Below are positions 10,761-20,810 of a stretch of DNA of 64,000 nt, piece after piece. The translations under genes and the position numbers were made by a program. Within the stretch, counting starts at the first letter, position 1. Each line of letters begins with the position of its first letter. Below the pieces are notes generated by a model. That model was not told the origin of the DNA, did no database searches, and saw nothing but the letters and a program-made list of their open reading frames with translations. This stretch comes from Azolla caroliniana (Eukaryota > Polypodiophyta). The DNA lies in contig JBHGNT010000003.1 of the NCBI GenBank assembly GCA_043228905.1, positions 6,696,001 to 6,760,000 of the forward strand, in the 5' to 3' direction.

Positions 10761-11605
10761 ATGGCATCAACATCCGGCTCGTCAGAAATGAGTCTACGAA
10801 AGTTCGATGGATCGAACTTCAACTTCTGGAAGGAGCAAATGCAAGACTATCTCATAGTCAAGGGGCAAATCGATCCCATCGAAAATGAAGAACCTCCAGA
10901 AGGATACAAACCAATTGAGTGGCAGAAGCTGGACAGAATCGTCCGCGCCACGATTCGGATGCACCTATCAGAATCGGTATACTTTACGGTGCAATCGTGT
11001 ACGACAGCATTCGAACTGTGGAAAACACTGTCGGACACTTACGAAAAGAAGGTCGCTGCAACAAAGATGTTTCTGATCCGGCGCCTCTACAACTTGCGGA
11101 TGAAAGAATCAGATTCGGTTCAAGCACATCTCAATGAGTACGAAAGCATAAGCTCCCAAATCTCATCTCAGGGGACGACAATCGAGGATGAACTCAGAGC
11201 AATGATACTTATGAGCAGCCTTCCCTCATCATGGGAAACTTTCGTCACAACCGTGTGCAACGCGTCAACCACGGCTGTTAAATACTCTGAAGTCACGAGC
11301 GCAATCCTGACTGAAGCAGCTCGGAGAAAGTCTTTCGCCAAAGACTCAACAGACGACGCTTATGTAGTACAAGGTTCGACAGACCGATCGAACATACGAG
11401 GAAGAGATTCCTCACGGCAGCCGAACAATCAGCGAAGACGGAGCCAGTCACGGGATAATCGAATCTGCAACTATTGCAAGAAACCCGGACACATCAAAGC
11501 CGACTGCCGCGCACTCAAGAACAAGAACGACAAGTCTCAGAAATCAGACAAGAAGAGTGGCCGGCATGAGGAGATCAATTACGTCAGCTTCTCAGCTGAT
11601 GTTCT
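10761..11605 (+). pseudogene. Copia-D gag (5' coding part, interrupted by Copia-B)
   Basis: From ATG 10761 the frame is open to the insertion point. It encodes a Gag with a UBN2-type core (LRKFDGSNFNFWKEQMQDYL, later FELWKTLSDTYEKK and MILMSSLPSSWETFV), a basic linker and a CCHC knuckle CNYCKKPGHIKADC. At 11605, directly after the target duplication GTTCT, Copia-B begins. Removing one duplication joins codon CT|A at 17123 without a frame change, so the interruption is clean. The frame from 11606 on belongs to Copia-B. Confidence 0.92.
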
Positions 11606-12304
11606 TGTTGAAAAAAACCCGCTCGGCCACAACCGAAGAAAAGGATCAACTCTCAGAAAACGGGAAATGCAAAATGCACGAAGACAATAGAGAGAGAGGT
11701 ACACAGGATGTTTTACGTGGAAAACCCTAAATGGGAAAAACCACGGGAGTCCTCAAACTCCAACTGTCACTATAAACAGAGATGTACAATGGTGAAGCTA
11801 CAAGGCAACAACCTTGAGCTCACTATCTTCGCCACAGGCGGCGGCAATACACAGAGGCGTCGACCTCTTCCTTTCTCTCTCTCTCTCTCTCTCTCGGCTG
11901 CTCTCACTCCGCTCTCTCGACTAGAACATAAAATGAGCAACAACCAAAAAACTGTTTGCCCTAAGTCATATTTATACCCATATGACTTTCGGACTATTTA
12001 CACATATAGCCTCAAGGGCTCTTGGCAAACATATTTATAAATATGTCCCCGCATCCGGATCTCTCTCCGGGTACATTCATCATCCGGCTTCGTAGCCGGG
12101 TCTTCGTCATCCGGCTCCGTAACCGGGGTCTTCATCATCCGGATCCGTATCCGGGTACTCTTCATCCGGCTTCATACCGGGTATTCTTCATCATCCGGAG
12201 AGTGCGCTCACCGGTCCTGTATCTTCATCCGGTTCCGTAACCGTAACCGGGCTTGCCGTCATTCATCTCCGGACATCCCATCCGGAGGGACCGAAATCCC
12301 AACA
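11606..12304 (-). repeat. Copia-B 3' LTR (left on the plus strand)
   Basis: 699 bp with TG..CA ends. In element sense it starts TGTTGGGATTTCGG and ends TTTTTTTCAACA. It includes a CCGG-hairpin array at about 12055-12285 (plus), a TATA box GTATAAATATGAC, and a GA/CT microsatellite near 11874-11895. Confidence 0.95.
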
Positions 12305-12305
12305 A

Positions 12306-12313
12306 ACTCCCCC
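12306..12313 (-). other. Copia-B polypurine tract
   Basis: Minus strand GGGGGAGT lies between the polyprotein stop codon and the 3' LTR. Confidence 0.9.
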
Positions 12314-12314
12314 T

Positions 12315-15300
12315 TCACTTCGGCATGGGATGTCTTTCCAGTCCGACCCTCTTCCGGCATGCTTCCAGCTTGTCGGGTGTGAGCACTTTGGTCAGCATAT
12401 CTGAGCCGTTCTCGTCCGTGTGGATCTTCGTCAGCACGAACTCCTGGTCTTCTATCCTTTCCCGGATCCAGTGATATCTTCGCTGGATGTGCTTAGTCCG
12501 GGAGTGATAGGCCGCGTTCTTCGCAAGGTGGATGGCACTCTGACTGTCACAGTAGAGTCGGTACTCCTCCTGCCGGATACCGAGCTCTCTAATGAAGTCC
12601 TTCATCCATATCATTTCCTTGCCGGCTTCAACAGCCGCCATGTACTCCGCCTCAGTGGTTGACAACGCCACCGTCTTCTGCAGCCTCGACTGCCACGAAA
12701 CAGCTCCCCCTGCATACGTCATCACATACCCTGATGTGGACCGGCTGGTATCTGCATCAGCCGACATATCCGAGTCGGTGAAGCCGTCAAGTTCGGGCTT
12801 ACCGGAGCCGAATCGGAGGCACATGTTTGCTGTGCCCTTCAGGTATCTGAGTATCCACTTGACCGCGTTCCAGTGCTCTTTGCCGGGATTGCTCATGTAC
12901 CGGCTCACCACTCCGACTGCATATCCTATGTCCGGTCGGGTACACACCATCGCGTACATCAAGCTCCCGACGGCAGAGGCATATGGTACTTTCATCATGT
13001 CCTCCTTCTCAGCCTTTGTCTTGGGACTTTGCTTGCCGGATAACTTGCAGTTTGTCGGGAGGGTTGATCCGACCGGTCTTGCTTCCGACATGTTGAACCG
13101 TTGAAGCACCTTTGTCACGTACTTCTCCTGTGACAACCACAACTGCTTCTTCTTCCGGTCTCGGATGATGTGCATCCCTAGTATTTGCCTCGCCGGACCC
13201 AGGTCTTTCATTGAGAAGGTTCGGTGAAGAGCCTTCTTCAGTATCCGTATCTTGGCCTGGTCCCGTCCGACGATCAACATGTCGTCCACGTACAGGAGGA
13301 GTATTAGAGAGTCTCCTCCGTCGAACTTCTTCACAAACACGCAGTGGTCGGACTGCGTTTTGTGGTACCCTTCATCGGTCATGAAGGAGTCAAACTTTCG
13401 GTACCATTGCCGGGGAGCCTGCTTCAGACCGTAAAGGCTCTTCTTCAACCGGCATACCAGGTGCTCCTTCCCTTTCTTCTCGAATCCTTCCGGTTGCTGC
13501 ATGTATATCTCTTCTTCGAGGTCACCGTGAAGGAATGCCGTCTTCACGTCCATCTGTTCTACCTCGAGGTCCATGCTTGCCGCTATGCTCAGCACCGTCC
13601 GGATGGAGGTCATCTTCACTACCGGGGCAAATATCTCGTCGAAGTCGACGCCCTTCTTCTGCTGAAACCCCTTCACCACGATCCTGGCTTTGTATCTCGG
13701 GGGGTTTTCGGCATCTCCCGGTTTCAGCTTGAACACCCACTTGTTTCGAAGTGCCCGCTTTCCTTTCGGCAACTCCACTAGTTCATATGTGTGGTTCTCA
13801 TGCAGGGAATCCATCTCGTCCTGCATGGCACTCAACCACCTGCGGCTCTGGGTGTCGTGCCTTGCTTCTTCAAAGCTCTCCGGCTCCCCTTCATCGGTTA
13901 GCAGCACGTGCTCTGGTTCCGGAAATCTCCGGGGGGCCCTTCTCTCTCTTAGAGGATATCTCCGTTCCGGAGCTTCGGTAACCGGTTCTTCCGATTCTTC
14001 TTCATCCGAATCCATTTCGGGATCGGGGCCGGTTCCGGTATCATTTTCATCTTCTTCGGCCGGTTCTGTTTCTTCACCGTCTTCGGCCGGATCCTCGAGT
14101 GCTAACCGGTCCCTTGCCGGTCGGGACTGCTCCTCGTAGAGTTGATTCTCACCGGTCGACTTGGAGCTCTTCATCTTCTTCTCCGACTCCCAGTCGGCGA
14201 GTGTCTTGTCCTCCATGAAGATGATATCACGACTCCTGAATATCTTCTTGTCGACCGGGTCCCATACTCGGTAGCCGAACTCGTCGTCGCCGTAACCGAG
14301 GAATATGCATGGACGGGTCTTTGGATCTAGCTTTCCTCTCCGGTCCTTTGCCACATGCGCATATGCGAGACACCCGAACACCTTCAGATGCCGGTAGGAT
14401 ACTTCCCTACCGGTCCACACTCTCTGCGGCGTGTCTCCGTCCAAAGGTACTGAGGGTGATCTATTTATCACATATGTCGCCGTCGACATTGCCTCAGCCC
14501 AAAATCCCTTGGGTAATTTCGCATGCGCCAGCATACTCCGGACCCTCTCCATTATGGTCCGGTTCATCCTCTCGGCCAGCCCGTTCAGTTCCGGCGTCTT
14601 CGGCACAGTAAACTCGAGCCAGATTCCCTTCGAGCGACAGTACTCCTGGAACTGCCCCCGGTATTCCCCTCCGTTATCCGCTCGTATCGCTTTCAGCTTC
14701 TTGCCGGATTCTCTTTCCACTCTCGCGTGGAGTTCTTTGAAGACGGACAACACTTGGTCCTTTGTCTTCAACGGCGCCGTCCACAGCTTCCGGCTGTGAT
14801 CATCAATGAAAGTCACGAAGTACTGGGCTCCGCCATGTGACTTCGTTTCTACCTGACACACATCAGTGTGCACCAACTCCAATGGTGCGCTACGTCTCGT
14901 CGGTGGCCTTGAGTGGAAGGAGGTTCGGTTCTGCTTACCGGCCAGGCAATCGGTGCACTTCTCCAGATGCACATGCTTCACTGGAATGAGGTTGTCTTCT
15001 GCAAGCCTCTTCATCCCCTTCTCACTCATGTGGCACAGTCTCTTGTGCCATAGCTCACCGGCAGTGTCAGCTGCCACGTTCAGCTCCTCCGGACATAGCC
15101 GGGAATTCATCAGGTACAGTGTGTTGATCTTCCGGGCCCGAGCCACTATCAGGCTCCCTTTGCTGAACTTCATGACACCGTTCCGGATGCTACCCGTGTA
15201 GCCTTCATCGTCTAGCCTCCCGGCCGAAATCAGGTTCAATCGAACCTCCGGAACGTGTCGTACATCTTTCAACAGCATCTTGCATCCGGTCGAGGTTGTC

Positions 15301-16388
15301 AACCACACGTCTCCTATGCCGGCAATCCGGCACGTACCTTCGTTTCCCATCCGGACACAGCCGTGCTCACCGGCTGTGTAGGATGAGAAGTATTTCTTCT
15401 CCGGGGTCAGGTGGAACGACGCTCCGGAATCGACCACCCAGGTCATCTCTTCTCCGGCAAGGTTCAGCTCCCTCTCTTCGGTAATGAGCATGATTTCTTC
15501 CTCACTTGCCGCGAGTGCCGTCGTTCCTTTCCGGTCCTGCCCTCGCCGATCCGGACCTCTCCGGTCCATGGCTCCCCGGTATGCACCGTTTCTCTCCGGT
15601 GACTTCTTCGAATCGGTGTCGTCGGCTCCGTTGTCTTTTCGGTAATGCCGACAATTCTTCCGGAAGTGCCCCGGCTTCCCACAGTGGAAGCATGTGGGCC
15701 TTCCTCTTGACTGCGACCGGGTCCCCGACTTCTCCCGTCTCTGCGGACTCCGGTTCCATTGTCTTCCCCGTTCCGATTCGGTAAGCAGCGCCTTCGAGTC
15801 GGAGGCCGGTTCTTTATCTCTCCGACGCGCTTCTTCGTTCAAAATGCTTGTCTTTACCGTTTGTAGAGACAAGTTATCTTCGGTGCAGGAGGTGCTGAGA
15901 GTCACCACCAAGTTCTCCCAGCTATCCGGCAATGTACACATCAGAATGATGGCTTGCATTGCATCCTCCAACGGGAACTTGATCGCCGCAAGCTGGTTCA
16001 CGAATCCCATGAACGTGCTTACGTGTTCCACCATACTCTCGCCGTCCCGGTACTTGAGATTTACTATCTTCCTCATCAGGGAGGTCCGGTTCAACGCATT
16101 CTTCCTCTCGTAGAGGCCCGACAGCTTCTTCCACATCTCGTATGCGTTGGTGTCGTTCGCCACGTGTTGTAGGACGCTTACATCGACATATTGTCGGATC
16201 GTTGCTACGGCTTTCCGGTTCAGAAGCCTCCACTCCGTCTCAAGTACCCCCTTGGGTATTTCCGACCTGTCGATCGGTTCATACAGGTCCCGAACAATGA
16301 GCAGGTCCTCCATCTTTATCTTCCAGTCGGCGTAGTTCTGCGCGTTCAGCACCATCATGCCCGGAGGCCCACTACCGCCGCCTTCCAT
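12315..16388 (-). CDS. Copia-B Gag-Pol polyprotein (about 1357 aa)
   Basis: Start chosen at ATG 16388-16386 (MEGGGSGPPG), just downstream of the PBS; the frame is open 43 codons further upstream, but only through LTR/PBS sequence. Order: Gag core ~10-210 (NAQNYADWKIKMEDLL, ILMCTLPDSWENLV); CCHC knuckle ~233-246 (CFHCGKPGHFRKNC); aspartic protease with DSGAS at ~320; GAG-pre-integrase (LWHKRLCHMSEKG); integrase core with Asp ~509 (LVHTD) and Asp ~571 (RADNGGEY) and the Glu about 35 residues on; RT with LDVKTAFLHG-type motif and YVDDM ~1033-1037; RNase H with FTDSD ~1204 and STTEAEYM. TGA at 12317-12315. Resembles the TNT1-94/Tork type; cytoplasmic particle formation, reverse transcription and integration are the family roles. 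Confidence 0.96.
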   Translation of the reverse strand: MEGGGSGPPGMMVLNAQNYADWKIKMEDLLIVRDLYEPIDRSEIPKGVLETEWRLLNRKAVATIRQYVDVSVLQHVANDTNAYEMWKKLSGLYERKNALNRTSLMRKIVNLKYRDGESMVEHVSTFMGFVNQLAAIKFPLEDAMQAIILMCTLPDSWENLVVTLSTSCTEDNLSLQTVKTSILNEEARRRDKEPASDSKALLTESERGRQWNRSPQRREKSGTRSQSRGRPTCFHCGKPGHFRKNCRHYRKDNGADDTDSKKSPERNGAYRGAMDRRGPDRRGQDRKGTTALAASEEEIMLITEERELNLAGEEMTWVVDSGASFHLTPEKKYFSSYTAGEHGCVRMGNEGTCRIAGIGDVWLTTSTGCKMLLKDVRHVPEVRLNLISAGRLDDEGYTGSIRNGVMKFSKGSLIVARARKINTLYLMNSRLCPEELNVAADTAGELWHKRLCHMSEKGMKRLAEDNLIPVKHVHLEKCTDCLAGKQNRTSFHSRPPTRRSAPLELVHTDVCQVETKSHGGAQYFVTFIDDHSRKLWTAPLKTKDQVLSVFKELHARVERESGKKLKAIRADNGGEYRGQFQEYCRSKGIWLEFTVPKTPELNGLAERMNRTIMERVRSMLAHAKLPKGFWAEAMSTATYVINRSPSVPLDGDTPQRVWTGREVSYRHLKVFGCLAYAHVAKDRRGKLDPKTRPCIFLGYGDDEFGYRVWDPVDKKIFRSRDIIFMEDKTLADWESEKKMKSSKSTGENQLYEEQSRPARDRLALEDPAEDGEETEPAEEDENDTGTGPDPEMDSDEEESEEPVTEAPERRYPLRERRAPRRFPEPEHVLLTDEGEPESFEEARHDTQSRRWLSAMQDEMDSLHENHTYELVELPKGKRALRNKWVFKLKPGDAENPPRYKARIVVKGFQQKKGVDFDEIFAPVVKMTSIRTVLSIAASMDLEVEQMDVKTAFLHGDLEEEIYMQQPEGFEKKGKEHLVCRLKKSLYGLKQAPRQWYRKFDSFMTDEGYHKTQSDHCVFVKKFDGGDSLILLLYVDDMLIVGRDQAKIRILKKALHRTFSMKDLGPARQILGMHIIRDRKKKQLWLSQEKYVTKVLQRFNMSEARPVGSTLPTNCKLSGKQSPKTKAEKEDMMKVPYASAVGSLMYAMVCTRPDIGYAVGVVSRYMSNPGKEHWNAVKWILRYLKGTANMCLRFGSGKPELDGFTDSDMSADADTSRSTSGYVMTYAGGAVSWQSRLQKTVALSTTEAEYMAAVEAGKEMIWMKDFIRELGIRQEEYRLYCDSQSAIHLAKNAAYHSRTKHIQRRYHWIRERIEDQEFVLTKIHTDENGSDMLTKVLTPDKLEACRKRVGLERHPMPK

Positions 16389-16404
16389 TTTCTGTGTTAA
16401 CGTC

Positions 16405-16416
16405 GCTCTGATACCA
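16405..16416 (-). other. Copia-B primer-binding site
   Basis: Minus strand reads TGGTATCAGAGC (plus GCTCTGATACCA), matching initiator-Met tRNA, two bases inside the 5' LTR. Confidence 0.95.
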
Positions 16417-16418
16417 CT

Positions 16419-17117
16419 TGTTGAAAAAAACCCGCTCGGCCACAACCGAAGAAAAGGATCAACTCTCAGAAAACGGGAAATGCAAAATGCACGAAGACAA
16501 TAGAGAGAGAGGTACACAGGATGTTTTACGTGGAAAACCCTAAATGGGAAAAACCACGGGAGTCCTCAAACTCCAACTGTCACTATAAACAGAGATGTAC
16601 AATGGTGAAGCTACAAGGCAACAACCTTGAGCTCACTATCTTCGCCACAGGCGGCGGCAATACACAGAGGCGTCGACCTCTTCCTTTCTCTCTCTCTCTC
16701 TCTCTCTCGGCTGCTCTCACTCCGCTCTCTCGACTAGAACATAAAATGAGCAACAACCAAAAAACTGTTTGCCCTAAGTCATATTTATACCCATATGACT
16801 TTCGGACTATTTACACATATAGCCTCAAGGGCTCTTGGCAAACATATTTATAAATATGTCCCCGCATCCGGATCTCTCTCCGGGTACATTCATCATCCGG
16901 CTCCGTAGCCGGGTCTTCGTCATCCGGCTCCGTAACCGGGGTCTTCATCATCCGGATCCGTATCCGGGTACTCTTCATCCGGCTTCATACCGGGTATTCT
17001 TCATCATCCGGAGAGTGCGCTCACCGGTCCTGTATCTTCATCCGGTTCCGTAACCGTAACCGGGCTTGCCGTCATTCATCTCCGGACATCCCATCCGGAG
17101 GGACCGAAATCCCAACA
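16419..17117 (-). repeat. Copia-B 5' LTR (right on the plus strand)
   Basis: 699 bp, one base different from the other LTR. It should supply the promoter for the polyprotein. The PBS abuts it with a two-base spacer. Confidence 0.95.
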
Positions 17118-17122
17118 GTTCT

Positions 17123-20100
17123 ACCAAACGACCCGAATATACTATCAATCGAAAATCCAGTCGGATCAGAAGTTCTGCTCACGACTGAAGAATCGAGCAC
17201 ATGGCTCTTAGATTCGGGCGCGTCATTTCACGTGACTCCTCATCGATCCCAATTTCGGCAATATACGATCCGTCACTCCGACTCAGTTCGAGTCTGCAAC
17301 TCGCAACACTGTGACATCATTGGAATCGGCACAGTGGAGCTCAACCTTGCAGGTGGCTCTACACTTGTACTTCACAATGTCCGACATGTACCCGAGCTCT
17401 CAAGGCCATTGATCTCAGTCGGACAACTAGATGAAGACGGCATTCGTGCCGGTTTTTCTTCGGGAGGGTGGACACTCCACAGGGGGAACCTCCTGCTTGC
17501 TAGAGGACCCAAGATACACTCACTGTATCCGTTACATGTTACGCTCAGAGAGGGTAACCTGTTTTTGGTGGATATTCCTGTGTCATCACTATGGCACAGA
17601 AGATTAGGACACCTCAGCAAGGCCGGCATTACGCACCTATCTAGAGCCGGATACATCCCTAAACTCTCCTTCTCGGACCATCAATTCTGCAAACATTGCC
17701 AGTATGGCAAACAAGCAGCCGCATCACACCCGACATCAGCACCAAGAGAAACGAGACCTCTCGATTTAGTCCACTCGGACGTCTGTGGCCCAATGCCGCA
17801 TCAGTCTCTCGGCGGTGCCTCTTACTTCGTCAGTTTTATTGACGATTCGACTCGAAAGGTGTGGGCTTATCCAATTCGCACCAAAGATCGTGTCTTCTCG
17901 ATCTTCTCCGATTGGCTCGCTATGGTAGAAAATCAAACTGACCGAAAACTGAAATGCTTTCGGACCGACAATGGGGGAGAGTTCAAATCAGAAGAATTCG
18001 TCAAATTCTGCTGACAACGCGGCATCCGACGTGAATTTACGGCACCACACAGTCCGGAGCAAAACGGGATTGCAGAACGCATGAATCGGACAATCCAAGA
18101 ACGGATAGTTTCCATGCTCCAACACTCCGGACTGTCGGATGGCTTCTGGGCAGAGGCTCTACTCACGGCAGTACACATAATCAATATGTCGCCAAGCAGA
18201 CCTCTAGGACTTCAAATTCCTCAGGAACTATGGATCGGCAGTAAGCCGAATTACGACAAGCTGAGGATCTTCGGATGCGAGGCGTACGCCCTTATTCCGA
18301 AAGATGATCGCCGAAAACTTGCACCTCGGTCCAGGAAATGCATTTTCCTTGGATATGGATCAGACGGCGAAATGGGATACCGACTCTGGGACCCCGAACG
18401 TAGACAAATCGTTCGAAGTTCGGACGTTGTGTTCAACGAGTCGGCTATGAATCCATCAGTCGAAAAACCGATCGAAGTCCGAAGGGTAACATTTTCCGAT
18501 GTGCCGACCCTTCAAGAAGGCCCCGCTCTTAACACACGGTCAGCTTCACGGGTAGCTGAACCTTACACCACCGACTCGGACAACTCTGACTCGGCACAGC
18601 AAAATAATTCACTTTCGGACCATCCGATCTCGATACCCGATGCGACCAGTCCAATCATACCTCGACGATCCGAGAGACTGTCGCAACCTCCGGAGAGGTA
18701 TTCTCCTGGAATTTTCTTCACCGACGCCGGCGAACCGACGTCTTACGAAGAAGCATCGACATCTGTCGATTCAGCCACCTGGCATCTGGCGATGGAGTCG
18801 GAAATGCACTCCATTCGGGCAAACAAGACTTGGGATCTGGTCGAACTACCTAAGAATCGACGTGCTCTTCCTTGCAAGTGGGTTTATCGACTAAAAGAGA
18901 CGTCTGATTCGACCACCCCAAAGTACAAGGCCAGATTAGTTGCGAAGGGCTTCCGACAAGAATATGGCGTCGACTTCGACGAGATTTTTTCACCAGTGGT
19001 GAAAATGACAACCCTTCGTTTTCTACTCGGCGTAGTGGCAGCCGACAACTTGGAGCTGATTCAGCTAGATGTCAAAACAGCCTTCCTCCATGGTGATCTT
19101 GAAGAGGAAATTTATATGGAGCAGCCAAAAGGCTTCGTGGCAACTGGCCAAGAACATCTAGTCTGCCGACTCAGGAAGAGTCTATACGGCCTCAAATAGG
19201 CACCGCGACAATGGTACAAGAAGTTCGACGACTTCATCCAATCGATCGGCTTCTCAAAAAGCGATGAGGACCATTGTCTTTTTACCAACACAGCTCACGA
19301 TGGATCACCCATCTTCCTCATCATTTACGTGGACGACATGCTAATTTCTGGACGCCACGCGGGCGAACTTGCCGATCTCATTCGGCAACTGCGGTTGAAG
19401 TTTGCCATGAAGGACCTCGGTCCGGCACGACACATACTTGGCATGAAGATTAGTCGGCATCGCGATACACGACATCTTTTTTTGTCTCAGACCGACTATA
19501 TCGGACGTGTCTTGGAACGCTTCAACATGAAATCAGCCAAATCTGCTTCAACCCCGCTCCCCATGAATCTTCGGCTCTCTCAGCGAGACTGCCCGACATC
19601 CGGTCCGGAGGGGGAAGATATGAAGTCGGTACCGTATGCACCGGCAGTCGGCTCCCTTATGTACCTGATGATCGCGACACGGCCTGATATCTCTCATGTC
19701 GTAGGAGTCGTTAGCAGATTTATGCACAATCCTGGCCGATCGCATTGGAACGCAGTCAAGCATGTGTTCAAATATCTGGCTGGCACAAAAGATCACAGCA
19801 TTCTTTTCGGTCCGAACTCAACCTCAGGCGTAGTCGGTTACACCGACTCGGACTTCGCCGGCTGTATAGACAGTCAGAAATCAACAACCGGATACTGCTT
19901 CAAATTCGGCAATGGAGCAATTTCGTGGAAGTCGAAACTTCAGGAGTGCACAACGACCTCAACGACCGAAGCAGAATATGTAGCTGCGTCCGACGCTGCA
20001 AAAGAAGCTTTGTGGCTCGGCCAGCTGGCGCACACGTTTCGGCAAGTCGACCATGACTCGGCTCCAGTTGTCTATAGCGACAGTCAAGGTGCTGTTGCCT

Positions 20101-20309
20101 TGTCGAAAAATCCGGTTCACCACAACGCCTCCAAACATATCGACGTTCGATATCACTTCGTTCGGGACTGCGTCATTTCAGGGAAAATCGGTCTAGAGAA
20201 AATATCCACAACCGACAATGTCGCAGATGGAATGACCAAGTGTCTTTCGGCAGACCGCTTTCGGTCCCTTCGGCATCAGATGGGCGTAACGACAAACCAG
20301 TCCGGTTAG
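17123..20309 (+). pseudogene. Copia-D protease-integrase-RT-RNase H (two stops)
   Basis: In-frame continuation of the gag reading frame. Protease signature WLLDSGASFHVTP; GAG-pre-integrase LWHRRLGHLSK..CKHCQYGKQ; integrase Asp residues in LVHSDVCG and RTDNGGEF and the Glu region SPEQNGIAERMN; RT with LDVKTAFLHGDLEEE and YVDDMLISG; RNase H with YTDSDFAG, TTSTTEAEY and SKHIDVRYHF. Two stops: TGA 18012-18014 and TAG 19197-19199, where CGA and CAG would be expected by family conservation. Ends at TAG 20307-20309. Otherwise undamaged, in keeping with nearly identical LTRs. Confidence 0.92.
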
Positions 20310-20493
20310 AGCCGGACACAGCGCAGGATGGTTTCAGACAACCGACATCAGTTCCCTAATGATCGGCTTCAACTCTTCCGACCCGACCAGTCCGGTCTTC
20401 TGCCTTCGGACCCTGCCGACTCGAACAAAACTGATATGTCCGAGAACCTAGGTTTATACCTGTAATCTTAGATAACCCATGTATACGCCCATT

Positions 20494-20502
20494 ACGGGGG
20501 AG
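20494..20502 (+). other. Polypurine tract of Copia-D
   Basis: ACGGGGGAG directly before the 3' LTR start. Confidence 0.85.
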
Positions 20503-20805
20503 TGTCGAATACAAGTGTATAATGGACGTATTCACACTATCCCTTTGTATAGATCAAGTTTGGGCCATTTGTGTAATTAGCATAAATGGTAGTTGCCCTA
20601 AGTCGGTCACTATATATAGTGACCTTGTAACCTTTTTGTAAGGTTGGTTGTATTATTGTTTCTATTGAATAGAAAGAGTCTTTTGTGCCTCCTCTCTCTC
20701 TCTCTCTCTATCTCTGTGCACGATCTTCGATTCTGTCATACGCAGGTATTCAAACTCGAATCGAATGCTTCTTGATCTTCCGCATTGACGGCCTTGTCTT
20801 CAACA
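20503..20805 (+). repeat. Copia-D 3' LTR
   Basis: 303 bp, one difference seen from the 5' LTR. The 20-bp TATA palindrome is intact at 20605-20624. Followed by GCTTT target duplication. Confidence 0.95.
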
Positions 20806-20810
20806 GCTTT

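Larger units (their letters stand above)
11606..17117 (-). mobile_element. Copia-B: intact, very young Ty1/copia retrotransposon
   Basis: Antisense to its host Copia-D. Both LTRs are 699 bp and I see a single difference (12090 T against C in the right copy). Target duplication GTTCT at 11601-11605 and 17118-17122. PBS, PPT and one uninterrupted polyprotein of about 1357 aa are present, so this copy has everything expected of an autonomous element. It is the youngest layer of the nest. Confidence 0.97.
8654..20805 (+). mobile_element. Copia-D: Ty1/copia retrotransposon, hosts Copia-B
   Basis: LTRs 8654-8956 and 20503-20805 (303 bp each, one difference seen: T versus C in CATACG(T/C)AGG). Target duplication GCTTT (8649-8653, 20806-20810) lies inside the Copia-A integrase. 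PBS matches initiator-Met tRNA. The leader carries a B-like LTR and a 472-bp duplication. Gag-pol is a single frame interrupted by two stops and by the antisense insertion of Copia-B. Confidence 0.95.

Noticed and set aside
11708-12240. Paired ORFs repeated at 16521-17053
   Set aside because: Translations of the antisense of the Copia-B LTR; present twice because the LTR is.
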